A stretch of 37,121 bases of DNA from positions 1 to 37,121 of the forward strand of contig CASBHZ010000026.1 in the NCBI GenBank assembly GCA_949123685.1, in the 5' to 3' direction. Every line of letters begins with the position of its first letter. Within the stretch, counting starts at the first letter, position 1. The notes below the pieces were generated by a model that saw only the letters and a program-made list of their open reading frames with translations, ran no database searches and had not been told where the DNA came from. Shown piece by piece: positions 1-8,404 of this stretch. A program made the position numbers and the translations under genes. This stretch comes from an uncultured Bacteroidales bacterium. Lineage in GTDB: Bacteria; Bacteroidota; Bacteroidia; Bacteroidales; Muribaculaceae.

Positions 1-47
1 GAGATACTATCGCGTGACTGGAGTTCAGACGTGTGCTCTTCCGATCT
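1..47 (-). other. Illumina adapter with index (artefact)
   Basis: Bases 14-47 are the reverse complement of the standard indexed Illumina adapter, beginning GTGACTGGAGTTCAGACG and ending TCTTCCGATCT. Bases 6-13 (ACTATCGC) are the reverse complement of the index found at the other end. Genomic sequence starts at base 48. Confidence 0.98.
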
Positions 48-866
48 GCAAAAGATAGGGAATCTAACCAGCGTGATCTTTTTGAGGCAATAGAGCGTGG
101 CGAGTATCCGCGTTGGCTGATGCAGGTCCAGTTGATGACCGAAGAGGAAGCGCGGCAATACCATATCAATCCGTTTGACTTGACAAAGGTGTGGTATCAT
201 AAAGACTTTCCGCTTAGAGACGTAGGCATTCTGGAACTTAACCGGAATCCCGAGAATTTCTTTGCGGAGATCGAACAGGCGGCTTTCAATCCAATGAATA
301 TTGTTGAAGGAATAGGTTTTTCTCCGGATAAGATGCTTCAGGGAAGGTTGTTCTCTTATGGCGATGCCCAACGTTACCGGCTCGGGGTCAACCATAATCT
401 GATACCTGTGAATCGCCCGAAATGTCCATTCCATGCATATCATCGCGACGGTCAGATGCGAACTGATTCCAATTATGGAAGCACACTCCCTTATGAGCCT
501 AACAGTTTCGGGGAGTGGAAAGATTCACCAGACCTGAAAGAGCCACCGTTGGAATTGCATGGAGCAGCTTATAACTATGATGAGCGAGAATATGATGATG
601 ACTATTATACCCAGCCCGGTAAACTGTGGCGTCTAATGCCGCCTGATGAGCAGGTTGTTACTTGTGAAAATACAGCGAGGGCTATGGAAGGAGTGCCGTT
701 GTTTATCAAACAGCGACATGTGAGGGCTTGTCACAATGCAGATCCAGAGTATGGGCTGAAGCTGGCGAAAGCTCTTGGTATAAATCTTGAAGAAGCTCTT
801 GTTGCAGAGGATCCCGCTCATCCAAAATGGGACAAAAGGGAATGTAATTGCAATAAGAATAAATAA
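48..866 (+). CDS. katA: Catalase, C-terminal part (5' truncated by contig end)
   Basis: Haem catalase that dismutates hydrogen peroxide in the cytoplasm. Only the last 272 codons are present. The reading frame opens in adapter sequence (a GTG at base 33), so the true start is missing and the first genomic codon is at 48. The fragment holds the proximal haem-ligand motif [12 protein letters not shown], with the ligand Tyr at about fragment residue 104, preceded by [20 protein letters not shown] and followed by the conserved [16 protein letters not shown] block. All of these are diagnostic of small-subunit monofunctional catalases of about 480-490 residues, so roughly the N-terminal 45% is lost, including the distal His and Asn. 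The C-terminus ends in a Cys/Lys/Asn-rich tail (ECNCNKNK). Two hairpins follow the stop. Confidence 0.96.
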   Translation, partial: AKDRESNQRDLFEAIERGEYPRWLMQVQLMTEEEARQYHINPFDLTKVWYHKDFPLRDVGILELNRNPENFFAEIEQAAFNPMNIVEGIGFSPDKMLQGRLFSYGDAQRYRLGVNHNLIPVNRPKCPFHAYHRDGQMRTDSNYGSTLPYEPNSFGEWKDSPDLKEPPLELHGAAYNYDEREYDDDYYTQPGKLWRLMPPDEQVVTCENTARAMEGVPLFIKQRHVRACHNADPEYGLKLAKALGINLEEALVAEDPAHPKWDKRECNCNKNK

Positions 867-874
867 TGTTTAAG

Positions 875-947
875 GATTGGATGAGGCTACACTGGAATGT
901 GTGGTCTCATCTAATCATTAACACTCGTTGATAAACGAACAGTGTTA
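875..947 (+). terminator. Tandem hairpins after katA
   Basis: Two adjacent inverted repeats follow the katA stop. The first (875-916) has an 18-bp stem including three G:T pairs and a 6-nt loop. The second (919-947) pairs TAACACT with AGTGTTA around an inner CGTT/AACG stem. Neither is followed by a clear T-run, so termination is inferred from position and stem strength. Confidence 0.5.
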
Positions 948-1003
948 GTGTGAAAATAGTATAACTTCATGGAGCCGAGTGGTGGAAAGTCGTTTTATTT
1001 TTA

Positions 1004-1011
1004 TATTTTTG
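1004..1011 (+). promoter_or_regulatory. Bacteroidetes -7 box for the yeiH-type gene
   Basis: TATTTTTG matches TAnnTTTG exactly and lies 74 nt before the ATG. No good TTTG is seen about 20 bp upstream. The leader also holds a small inverted repeat, GTGGTA (1030-1035) and TACCAC (1053-1058). Confidence 0.5.
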
Positions 1012-1085
1012 CAGCCGAAACGAATAAAGGTGGTATAGAGTTATAATTCCCTTACCACTAAAAATAAATTAAACAGTACATTCAA

Positions 1086-2123
1086 ATGCCCAAAATCACA
1101 GAAACCCGCATCAGCATGCTTCATGGTGTCTTGCTGATTGCATTGTTCGCATGCGCTGCCTTTTATATCGGAGAGGCGCAGTTCCTTAAGAACATATCGT
1201 TTAGTCCGATGATCATCGGTATTATTCTCGGTATGCTTTATGCAAACTCACTACGTAATAATCTTCCCGAAACATGGGTGCCCGGTATCCAGTTCTGTTC
1301 TAAGAAAGTTTTGCGTCTCGGTATTATCCTTTATGGTTTCCGCCTTACTTTCCAGGATATAGTGAATGTCGGTGTCGCTGGGATCGTGATAGATGTTATC
1401 ATAGTTGCTGTAACTATCTTGGGTGGTATATGGATAGGTCGCCTTTTGAAAATGGATCGTGACACTGCGCTCCTGACTTCTGTTGGCAGTGGCATCTGTG
1501 GTGCCGCCGCCGTGCTCGGGGCTGAATCCACAATCCGTACCCAGCCTTATAAGACAGCTGTAGCTGTCGCTACGGTAGTGATTTTCGGAACGGTTTCGAT
1601 GTTCCTTTATCCGATTGCCTATCGTTCCGGATGGCTTGACCTTACGCCTCAGGAGATGGGTATCTACACCGGTTCTACGCTTCATGAAGTTGCTCATGCT
1701 GTTGGTGCCGGTAATGCAATGGGCACTGAAATATCCAATGTATCCATCATCGTTAAGATGATTAGGGTCATGATGCTTGTTCCGGTATTGATTATATTGG
1801 GATTCTGGGTGGCTCGCAGAGGGGCTAAGAATGGGGCATCTGCAGAAAAAGGTAAAGTGAACATACCCTGGTTCGCAGTCGGTTTCCTTGCAGTTATAGG
1901 TTTTAATTCTTTAAATCTTCTGCCTTCAGTTTTTGTTGATGCAATAAATTATTTCGACACATTCCTCCTGACTATGGCGATGGCTGCTCTTGGAGCGGAA
2001 ACAAGTATCGACAAGTTCAAGAAAGCCGGTGCAAAACCGTTTGTTCTTGCTTTCTGTCTTGATGTATGGCTTATTATAGGCGGATATATTCTCGCCAAAT
2101 ATCTTGCTCCCCTTTGCCTTTGA
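1086..2123 (+). CDS. YeiH/UPF0324 family permease (putative sulfate exporter family)
   Basis: A 345-residue polytopic inner-membrane protein of the YeiH family (Pfam Cons_hypoth698), a length normal for the family. It shows about ten hydrophobic segments. Conserved family blocks are visible: SPMIIGIILGMLYAN near residue 40, KKVLRLGIILYGFRLTF near 75-90, SVGSGICGAAAVLG near 130-145, and STLHEVAHAVGAGNAMG near 198-215, with the paired His residues. Family members are classed as putative sulfate exporters, but the substrate is not firmly established, so only the family is asserted. It stands alone with its own -7 box and shares a perfect bidirectional hairpin terminator with the convergent DUF1846 gene. 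Confidence 0.88.
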   Translation: MPKITETRISMLHGVLLIALFACAAFYIGEAQFLKNISFSPMIIGIILGMLYANSLRNNLPETWVPGIQFCSKKVLRLGIILYGFRLTFQDIVNVGVAGIVIDVIIVAVTILGGIWIGRLLKMDRDTALLTSVGSGICGAAAVLGAESTIRTQPYKTAVAVATVVIFGTVSMFLYPIAYRSGWLDLTPQEMGIYTGSTLHEVAHAVGAGNAMGTEISNVSIIVKMIRVMMLVPVLIILGFWVARRGAKNGASAEKGKVNIPWFAVGFLAVIGFNSLNLLPSVFVDAINYFDTFLLTMAMAALGAETSIDKFKKAGAKPFVLAFCLDVWLIIGGYILAKYLAPLCL

Positions 2124-2147
2124 TTAATTGAATTAGTTTCGCATACA

Positions 2148-2193
2148 TTAAAAAATTATCAGCACCTGGAAACAGGTGCTGATAATTTTTTAA
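2148..2193. terminator. Bidirectional intrinsic terminator (yeiH-type / DUF1846)
   Basis: Perfect inverted repeat with 21-nt arms and a GAAA loop. The core is ATTATCAGCACCTG and its complement, flanked by A6 on the left and T6 on the right, so it has a T-tract in both directions. It sits between two convergent genes. Confidence 0.9.
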
Positions 2194-2228
2194 TCACTTC
2201 AATGTATGATGCCGGATTATCAAGCCGG

Positions 2229-3704
2229 TTATTCTTTTTTCTTACGCTTCTTTGCCGGATCGCAGGTGAGTCCGACACCTAACTTCTGGAAAATCTTATG
2301 ATCCACTTCTCCAAGCATCACGGTGGAATGCACTTGACAGCCGTTGAGCTTTTGCAGCTCGGCAAGTGCGAGACGGCAATTTTCATCATGGGTTGAAAGT
2401 ACAGATAACGCAACAAGCACTTCATCCGTGTGAAGTCTTGGATTGTGACTATGCAGGCAATTTATTTTCATTTCCTGAATAGGTTCTATCATCTCTTGTG
2501 GAATCAGTTTTACCGAATGGTCAATTCCTGCAAGATGTTTCATGGCATTGAGCAATAGCGCAGCGCTCGGACCAAGAAGAGGAGATGTCTGTGCTGTTAT
2601 TATAGTGCCGTCAGACAATTCTATCGCCGAGCAAGGGGCATCGTCTCTTTCAGCACGGGAGCGTGCTGCTGTCACAACGCGACGATAGGACACATCGATT
2701 TTTGCCTGATTGAAAAGCAGCGCAATCTTGTTGACCTCGCTGTCGTTGGTTTCACCTTGGGCAAATCGGTTCAAGGCGGTGAAATACCTGCGTATTATCT
2801 CATTGCGAGAGGCATCGCAGCACACTTCGTCATCGTTGATGCAGAAGCCTACCATATTTACTCCCATGTCTGTAGGAGATTTATAAGGATTGCGTCCATA
2901 AATGCCTTCGAACAGCGCGTTGAGCACAGGAAATATTTCAATATCGCGATTATAGTTGATTGCCGTCTCTCCATATGACTCAAGGTGGAAAGGATCAATC
3001 ATGTTGACATCATTGAGGTCGGCGGTTGCAGCCTCATAAGCTATGTTGACAGGGTGTTTGAGTGGAAGATTCCATACAGGGAAAGTTTCGAATTTCGCAT
3101 AACCGGCTTCCACGCCTCTCTTATGCTCGTTATAGAGCTGGCTTAGACATACCGCCATCTTTCCGCTGCCCGGTCCGGGAGCTGTAACAATCACCAATGG
3201 GCGACTTGTCTCGACATAATCGTTTTTGCCGAATCCATCATCCGAGTCGATAAGGGCAACATTGTTGGGATATCCTTCGATCGTGTAGTGGCAATAGGAT
3301 GTTATGTCCATGCGTTTGAGCTTTTCGCGGAAAGAATCCGCGCTCGCCTGCCTGTTATAGTGGGTTATGACAACTGACCCTACATGGAATCCCCGTTTTA
3401 TGAATTCTTCACGAAGGCGAAGCACATCCATGTCGTAGGTGATGCCGAGGTCTCCTCGTATCTTGTTTTTTTCAATATCGATAGCGCTGATCACGATTAT
3501 TATTTCCGCTCGATCAGCAAGATTGCTGAGCATTCTCAGTTTGCTGTCAGGTTGGAAACCGGGGAGTACGCGGCTTGCGTGATGATCGTCGAAAAGTTTG
3601 CCGCCAAGTTCAAGATATAGTTTGTTACCAAACTTCGCAATTCTTTCTTTAATATGCTCAGATTGTATTCTGAGATATTTGTCGTTGTCAAATCCGTATT
3701 TCAT
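2229..3704 (-). CDS. DUF1846 (UPF0371) family protein
   Basis: A 491-residue protein of the DUF1846 family, widespread in gut Bacteroidota and Firmicutes and without an assigned reaction. The frame stays open to 3758, but I place the start at 3704. The protein from there (MKYGFDNDKYLRIQ...) begins where family members begin, and a -7 box lies between the two candidate starts, so the upstream codon would not be transcribed. Conserved blocks visible: KLYLELGGKLFDDHHASRVLPG near 27-48, a Gly-rich TAPGPGSGK phosphate-loop-like segment near 174-182, FETFPVWNLPL, and AATADLNDVNMIDPFHL. The C-terminus is a Lys/Arg tail (AKKRKKKE). Cytoplasmic by lack of signal or membrane segments. Confidence 0.9.
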   Translation of the reverse strand: MKYGFDNDKYLRIQSEHIKERIAKFGNKLYLELGGKLFDDHHASRVLPGFQPDSKLRMLSNLADRAEIIIVISAIDIEKNKIRGDLGITYDMDVLRLREEFIKRGFHVGSVVITHYNRQASADSFREKLKRMDITSYCHYTIEGYPNNVALIDSDDGFGKNDYVETSRPLVIVTAPGPGSGKMAVCLSQLYNEHKRGVEAGYAKFETFPVWNLPLKHPVNIAYEAATADLNDVNMIDPFHLESYGETAINYNRDIEIFPVLNALFEGIYGRNPYKSPTDMGVNMVGFCINDDEVCCDASRNEIIRRYFTALNRFAQGETNDSEVNKIALLFNQAKIDVSYRRVVTAARSRAERDDAPCSAIELSDGTIITAQTSPLLGPSAALLLNAMKHLAGIDHSVKLIPQEMIEPIQEMKINCLHSHNPRLHTDEVLVALSVLSTHDENCRLALAELQKLNGCQVHSTVMLGEVDHKIFQKLGVGLTCDPAKKRKKKE

Positions 3705-3713
3705 AACGGGATG

Positions 3714-3721
3714 CAAAGTTA
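3714..3721 (-). promoter_or_regulatory. -7 box of DUF1846 gene, near-leaderless
   Basis: TAACTTTG on the minus strand, a match to TAnnTTTG. Only 9 nt separate it from the ATG at 3704, so the predicted leader is 0-5 nt. Confidence 0.5.
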
Positions 3722-3768
3722 ATAAATAATCGGCAAATTTAGAAATCGCATATTCCAAAAAATATGAT

Positions 3769-3776
3769 TAAATTTG
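3769..3776 (+). promoter_or_regulatory. -7 box of serine hydrolase gene
   Basis: TAAATTTG matches TAnnTTTG and ends 23 nt before the GTG start. It is divergent from the DUF1846 promoter about 50 bp away. Confidence 0.5.
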
Positions 3777-3799
3777 CAATTCAAACCCCTTCATGAATC

Positions 3800-5095
3800 G
3801 TGAAAAGAAAGAATATAAAAGATTCCACTATTTATATAATTATCTTCTGTGTAGTGGCTTTCATCGCCATATGTGCTTTTAGTCCGAAAGATACGCATAG
3901 CGGTGATAAACAGGCTAAAGCTGCAGACGGCAATAGATGGATAGATACCCTTGCTAATAGTTCGTCTGACCATACCCTTCTCTATCCGATGGAAAAAGAG
4001 ATAGAATATTTCATGTCAAAATGGGATATAAAAGGGATGTCTTTGGCAATCTCCAGAAACGATTCTCTTGTTTTTGCAAAGGGTTTCGGATGGGCTGACA
4101 AGGAGAACGGGATTAGGATGGAAGCAAATTCCATAATGCGTATAGCGTCAGCTTCGAAACTTGTTACGGCGGCTGCAATCATGAAACTTGTTGAGCAAGA
4201 TAAGCTTAAGTTGGAGAACCGGGTGTTCGGTCCGCATGGAATATTGAACCGTAAGGATTTTACGGAAGCGATTAAAGATAGCCGTGTTGAAGATATCACG
4301 GTTGAAAATCTGTTGCGCCATCAAGGAGGCTTCACTTTGGGAGCAGGGGATCCTATGTTTAATACGGTGGAAATTAAAAAAGCTAAAAAGCTTGCGAAAG
4401 CTCCCACCAATGAAGAACTGGTGAAGATAGTACTGAACCGACGGTTAGGGTTTGAACCCGGAAATGGCAGACGTTATTCAAACTTCGGATATATGTTGCT
4501 TTCATTAGTGATAGAGAAAGTCAGCGGTCAGAGCTATTGGGATTATGTAAAGTATAATATTCTTGAACCTGCGGGAGCATATGGTTTTATGCCCGCTACG
4601 AACTATTACGGGGAACGCAATCCCCGCGAAGTCAGATATTACTCCCCCGATGCAGAGCCGGTGGAGGATATTAATACATTCGGCAAGATGGTGGACCGTT
4701 GTTACGGTGGTGCCAATATTAATGCGCTCATGGGCGCAGGAGGGTGGTGTTCGTCGGCTGCCGGTTTATGCCGATTGGTTGCTGCAATAGATGGTGCCCC
4801 GATGGTTAAGGATGTGCTCTCTCCTTCGAGTGTGAAGCAGATGACGGCTTATGAAGAGAATGAAAAACTTTGTTTCGGCTGGACGGATGCAGATGAGAGA
4901 GGGAAATGGAGCAGAAGCGGCACATTATCCTCCGCACATGCCCTGATTGAAAGATTCCCCGATGGTGAATGCTGGGTCATAACAACAAATTCCGGAGTCT
5001 GGACAGGATTTCGATTCTCCCGAGATTTGTCGCGCCTTATTGAGCGTCTGAGGGGGCGCTACTCCTGTAAGCTGCCTTCGCGAAACTTGTGGTAA
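3800..5095 (+). CDS. Serine hydrolase, beta-lactamase/class C (AmpC-like) fold
   Basis: A 431-residue exported serine hydrolase of the beta-lactamase/DD-peptidase superfamily (Pfam PF00144 type). The start is GTG at 3800; the nearby ATG at 3793 is in another frame. Residues 11-28 are a hydrophobic anchor or signal. The catalytic SxxK is SASK (Ser117-Lys120) in IMRIASASKLVTAAAIMKL, the second motif is YSN (226-228), and the third is probably SGT (373-375) in place of K/HTG. Substrate is unknown: such proteins include esterases, D-amino-acid peptidases and peptidoglycan hydrolases, and the weak third motif argues against a true beta-lactamase. The last 59 bp overlap the end of the opposing MFS gene, with no terminator between. 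Confidence 0.82.
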   Translation: MKRKNIKDSTIYIIIFCVVAFIAICAFSPKDTHSGDKQAKAADGNRWIDTLANSSSDHTLLYPMEKEIEYFMSKWDIKGMSLAISRNDSLVFAKGFGWADKENGIRMEANSIMRIASASKLVTAAAIMKLVEQDKLKLENRVFGPHGILNRKDFTEAIKDSRVEDITVENLLRHQGGFTLGAGDPMFNTVEIKKAKKLAKAPTNEELVKIVLNRRLGFEPGNGRRYSNFGYMLLSLVIEKVSGQSYWDYVKYNILEPAGAYGFMPATNYYGERNPREVRYYSPDAEPVEDINTFGKMVDRCYGGANINALMGAGGWCSSAAGLCRLVAAIDGAPMVKDVLSPSSVKQMTAYEENEKLCFGWTDADERGKWSRSGTLSSAHALIERFPDGECWVITTNSGVWTGFRFSRDLSRLIERLRGRYSCKLPSRNLW

Positions 5096-6410
5096 TTATT
5101 CCTCCTGTGACCATCGCTATGGCAGATACTGCCAAAACTGTTGTCGCACCGCAGGATTTAAGCAGGATAGGAATTATGAAGACTCCGAATACGGCTCCGA
5201 TTTTTCCTATTGAAGCGGCGAGCCCAACTCCTTGTCCCCGTTGTGAAACAGGGTATATTTGAGGTGGTAATATGTATGTAATAAGATGTGGACCTATATT
5301 TAAGAATAGTTCAAATGCCATAAATGCTCCTATTGAAATCCATTTGTTCCAACTAAAATGATAAGATAGAAGCAATACTGTAAGTGAAATGGCGCACATC
5401 CAGAATCCGAAGGACTGGGTTTTTACAATGCTCCTACCTTTATTGATAAGGATAAGTCCGATAACGAATGCCGGAAGGATGATGCAACTTATCCATAATG
5501 TTATTCTTACGGAATCGGTTACATGCAATATCGGGTTTTCCAAGGGATTGAAATGTTCAAGACCGAGTGCCATGATCAATATTGGAAGGAACACACCTAT
5601 TCCATATACTCCCATGCCTTCACATGCCCATGGAATCCCGCTGAATATGACTTTTTGCCAGTTGCTTTTTATAAATTTCCATGTTGATATCTTGCATGTT
5701 TGGGCAGTTTTTGTCTCATTTTTAGCATTCTCTATTGTTGCTTCCTGACCGAAGAATCTTTTAGCAGCCTTTTCGGCTTCGGCTATGCGCCCCTTGTTGA
5801 TAAGCCATTGTGGGCTTTGGTAAAAGCGTAGGCGCAGAATCAACATCAAGGCAGACATAATGGCAATTATCCATAAAAGATGTTGCCATGAATCTCCGCT
5901 TTTCCAATATGATAGAAGACCGAGGCAGATGGCAGCTACAATTATGTTGCCAAATGCGCATGCTGCTTTTGTCACGCCAACCATTAGGGATCGGTAACGG
6001 CTTGGCATCAGTTCTGAAACATAATCCGAGTCAAGACTATATTCACCCCCAATGCCAAGTCCAATTATGAAAAGGCAGATGATCAGAGATGTTACCGATG
6101 GAAATATTATCCCTATTATTGAAGCGATGCAAACAACAGCGGGACAGAATCTGAAAAAGAAAAGGTAACCGTAGCGATCGCTCAGTTTGCCGAAAAATAC
6201 TGATCCGCAAATTATGCCTATGAGGTCTGCTGCACCTATTAACCCTTGCATAAATGATGACAGTTCCGGATGAAGGACAATATTCAATATGGGGATGATG
6301 ATGCCGGCAAGGGTCGCTACGGCAGTGCCAATCATCTGTCCGAGTGATGCAACGAAGACAATATAGTAATGTCTCGGCGTCATTTTCATGGAAGCGATAT
6401 CTGTCATCAT
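5037..6410 (-). CDS. MFS transporter, sugar-porter/organic-ion-like
   Basis: A 457-residue major facilitator permease with about twelve membrane segments. The MFS loop 2-3 signature is visible as GSVFFGKLSDRYG near 70-82. A central cytoplasmic loop holds the SPQWLINKGRIAEAEKAAKRFF pattern seen in sugar-porter and organic-cation branches, and a second conserved block, YPVSQRGQGVGLAASIGKIGA, lies near 395. Substrate cannot be told. It starts 8 nt after the stop of the urea transporter, so the two are almost certainly one operon. Two ATG codons (6410, 6407) are possible starts. The 3' end overlaps the convergent serine hydrolase gene by 59 bp. Confidence 0.85.
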   Translation of the reverse strand: MMTDIASMKMTPRHYYIVFVASLGQMIGTAVATLAGIIIPILNIVLHPELSSFMQGLIGAADLIGIICGSVFFGKLSDRYGYLFFFRFCPAVVCIASIIGIIFPSVTSLIICLFIIGLGIGGEYSLDSDYVSELMPSRYRSLMVGVTKAACAFGNIIVAAICLGLLSYWKSGDSWQHLLWIIAIMSALMLILRLRFYQSPQWLINKGRIAEAEKAAKRFFGQEATIENAKNETKTAQTCKISTWKFIKSNWQKVIFSGIPWACEGMGVYGIGVFLPILIMALGLEHFNPLENPILHVTDSVRITLWISCIILPAFVIGLILINKGRSIVKTQSFGFWMCAISLTVLLLSYHFSWNKWISIGAFMAFELFLNIGPHLITYILPPQIYPVSQRGQGVGLAASIGKIGAVFGVFIIPILLKSCGATTVLAVSAIAMVTGGIITTSFAKAAYRSSAPSDAQ

Positions 6411-6418
6411 CTATTATA

Positions 6419-7381
6419 TTATTTGTCGGATGGTTGCAGGAAAGAATATTTTGGGAACAGGAATAGCCATGTGGCTATGCAGAAAGGACCGGTAAGTGTC
6501 GGCAACCCCATAGGAGCGAAGAATGCATTCATTGCAGCTTGGATGAATACAGTGGAAATTATTCCTACTATCGCCCAGATTGCGGAACGCCAGGTGTGTC
6601 CGCAAAATGTATCTCCGAGTGCAATACCGGTAAGCACGGCACTAAATCCATAAAGTCCGTTAGCTATATCTTCCCCGGGTCCGTTCCAGAATATTACTAT
6701 AAGCAATGATAATGCAGATGCTATGGCTGCCCACATGGCTGCCCGCCAGCTTTTAACGGCAAGGCCGAGGAGAATAAATATTCCGGTAACCCATGAATTG
6801 ATAAGAAATACTTGTGATATGCCCTTAAGCCAATATACCACGAGGCCTTCAAAGTGAAGGTTAAGTGGCTGATGAACGCCTATCGGAAGTTCAGGAGTGG
6901 ACATGTGTATTGGTGGCATGCCATGTAAGAGTCGTGATGCGAGCAGGAAGAAATATGTGCATAATACAAACGGGAATGTGAATGATGAAATTTTCCATCG
7001 GTCAAGCACATTGTCCATGCCTGTGCGTACCCATGTGGTCATGGCTGAGCAAAGTATCAGGGCAAGCCACATCCAGATCGTATTGCCAAGAAATGTAGGG
7101 AAGGCACATCCTACAAGACAGCCGTTGAATCCCCATAGTCCTTGAGCTCCATTGTGATCCGGAAGTTGCAATATATATCCGGTGAGCGTTGAAACGATCA
7201 TCCCTAAGAACATGCCCCAGGCAACGATCCCTATCCCTTCTTCATATGCACCCCAGAATATTCCGAACATGATCAGGAGTCCTGACCACATGGAGTCTTG
7301 GAACATAACCTGCCCGATGCCGCGTAGTAATGTACGGGGGTACGTGCGTACTGTTGATTTTAATGTGTAAATAAGTGCCAT
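6419..7381 (-). CDS. Urea transporter (UT family)
   Basis: A 320-residue inner-membrane channel of the urea transporter family (Pfam PF03253), normal in length for bacterial members. The family's two-fold internal repeat is plain: GLWGFNGCLVGCAFPTFLG near 83-101 corresponds to GLYGFSAVLTGIALGDTF in the second half. The N-terminus has the family motif LLRGIGQVMFQDSMWSGLLI. It facilitates urea diffusion across the membrane, for urease-dependent nitrogen assimilation where urease exists. No urease gene is in the window, so the intracellular use is not visible here. It is the first gene of a two-gene operon with the downstream MFS permease. Confidence 0.93.
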   Translation of the reverse strand: MALIYTLKSTVRTYPRTLLRGIGQVMFQDSMWSGLLIMFGIFWGAYEEGIGIVAWGMFLGMIVSTLTGYILQLPDHNGAQGLWGFNGCLVGCAFPTFLGNTIWMWLALILCSAMTTWVRTGMDNVLDRWKISSFTFPFVLCTYFFLLASRLLHGMPPIHMSTPELPIGVHQPLNLHFEGLVVYWLKGISQVFLINSWVTGIFILLGLAVKSWRAAMWAAIASALSLLIVIFWNGPGEDIANGLYGFSAVLTGIALGDTFCGHTWRSAIWAIVGIISTVFIQAAMNAFFAPMGLPTLTGPFCIATWLFLFPKYSFLQPSDK

Positions 7382-7529
7382 GTCAAGATATTAATTAAAC
7401 AGTTTTCAGTGGAGTTCAAATTGAAGTGAACCCTTATAAAAATTAAACGTTTTTAATATAAATTAGTTTTTGCGTATAGGTGGTAAATACACTCACTTAA
7501 GGGAGATAGGAGAGGGATAAATAATATTA

Positions 7530-8369
7530 ATGGTTATGAATGTTCATACTTTTGCTAATTTTTTGAGGAGCAGGGGAGTGCTTATGATCCTGCATGTTGC
7601 TATCATGCTTCTTTCGGCATGGCTGATTTATAATATTTCGGTAGATACGTTTTCGAATGTTTCATTTTATGAAGAACCGAAATTTCAGCATCAGCAATTT
7701 TGGATTTGCGTGGTCTTTATGGCAGATTTCTTTATTGAGTTCTTCCTTTCTAAAGATAAGAAGCATTATCTTGCCACTCATTTTGTTTTTTTCATTGTTT
7801 CTATCCCGTATCAGGCGATACTATATCATTTTGGATGGGAATTGTCGAAAGAGGTAGCATATCTTGTCAGGTATATTCCATTAGTTCGCGGAGGGTATGC
7901 GATGGCTATAGTTGTCAGCTGGTTCACTTATAATAAGGCTACGGGACTTTTCTTCACATACCTTATTACACTTTTCTCAACTGTCTATTTTGCCAGTCTC
8001 ACTTTTTACCTTTTTGAATTTAAAGTTAATCCCGGGGTGACCTCCTATCAGGATGCCTTGTGGTGGGCTACCATGGATGTCACTACTGTCGGTTCAAACA
8101 TCGTTGCCGTCACCGGGGTGGGAAGGGTATTGTCTGTGTTGCTTGCCGCTTTGGGCATGATGATGTTTCCGATTTTTACCGTGTATGTCACCAACCTTAT
8201 AACGGAACGAAATAAGGAGGCTGGAACTCACAATGATGAACTCTCCCTGATCAAGGCTTATCGCCAATTTGTAAAGAAACATCCTGATCAAGCAGACAAT
8301 CTACGTGATGAAACATCAGGTAATGACACTCATCAAGATCATTTGTCTGATAAGCCGGGGATGAAATAA
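7530..8369 (+). CDS. Voltage-gated-type potassium channel-like protein with TTVGSN filter
   Basis: A 279-residue membrane protein with the plan of a six-helix ion channel. Hydrophobic segments lie near 18-38, 57-74, 83-100, 122-132 (with an S4-like YLVRYIPLVR before it) and 138-162, followed by a pore loop and a final helix near 195-222. The pore loop DALWWATMDVTTVGSN (about 175-190) matches the K+ channel pore helix and filter, but the canonical GYG is replaced by GSN. The S4-like segment has only two Arg, so voltage sensing is doubtful. The C-terminal 55 residues are hydrophilic and His/Asp-rich. ATG at 7530 or 7536 could be used; an AGGAG lies about 20 nt upstream. Ion selectivity is inferred. 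Confidence 0.75.
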   Translation: MVMNVHTFANFLRSRGVLMILHVAIMLLSAWLIYNISVDTFSNVSFYEEPKFQHQQFWICVVFMADFFIEFFLSKDKKHYLATHFVFFIVSIPYQAILYHFGWELSKEVAYLVRYIPLVRGGYAMAIVVSWFTYNKATGLFFTYLITLFSTVYFASLTFYLFEFKVNPGVTSYQDALWWATMDVTTVGSNIVAVTGVGRVLSVLLAALGMMMFPIFTVYVTNLITERNKEAGTHNDELSLIKAYRQFVKKHPDQADNLRDETSGNDTHQDHLSDKPGMK

Positions 8370-8404
8370 ACCGGGATAAGCGAGCGAATAATTATTTAGG
8401 TGGG

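Noticed and set aside
33..47. GTG start codon for the catalase fragment
   Set aside because: It lies inside the sequencing adapter; the gene is truncated.
1251..1697. Long minus-strand frame opposite the YeiH-type gene
   Set aside because: Shadow of a well-supported membrane protein gene; composition is not protein-like and no promoter precedes it.
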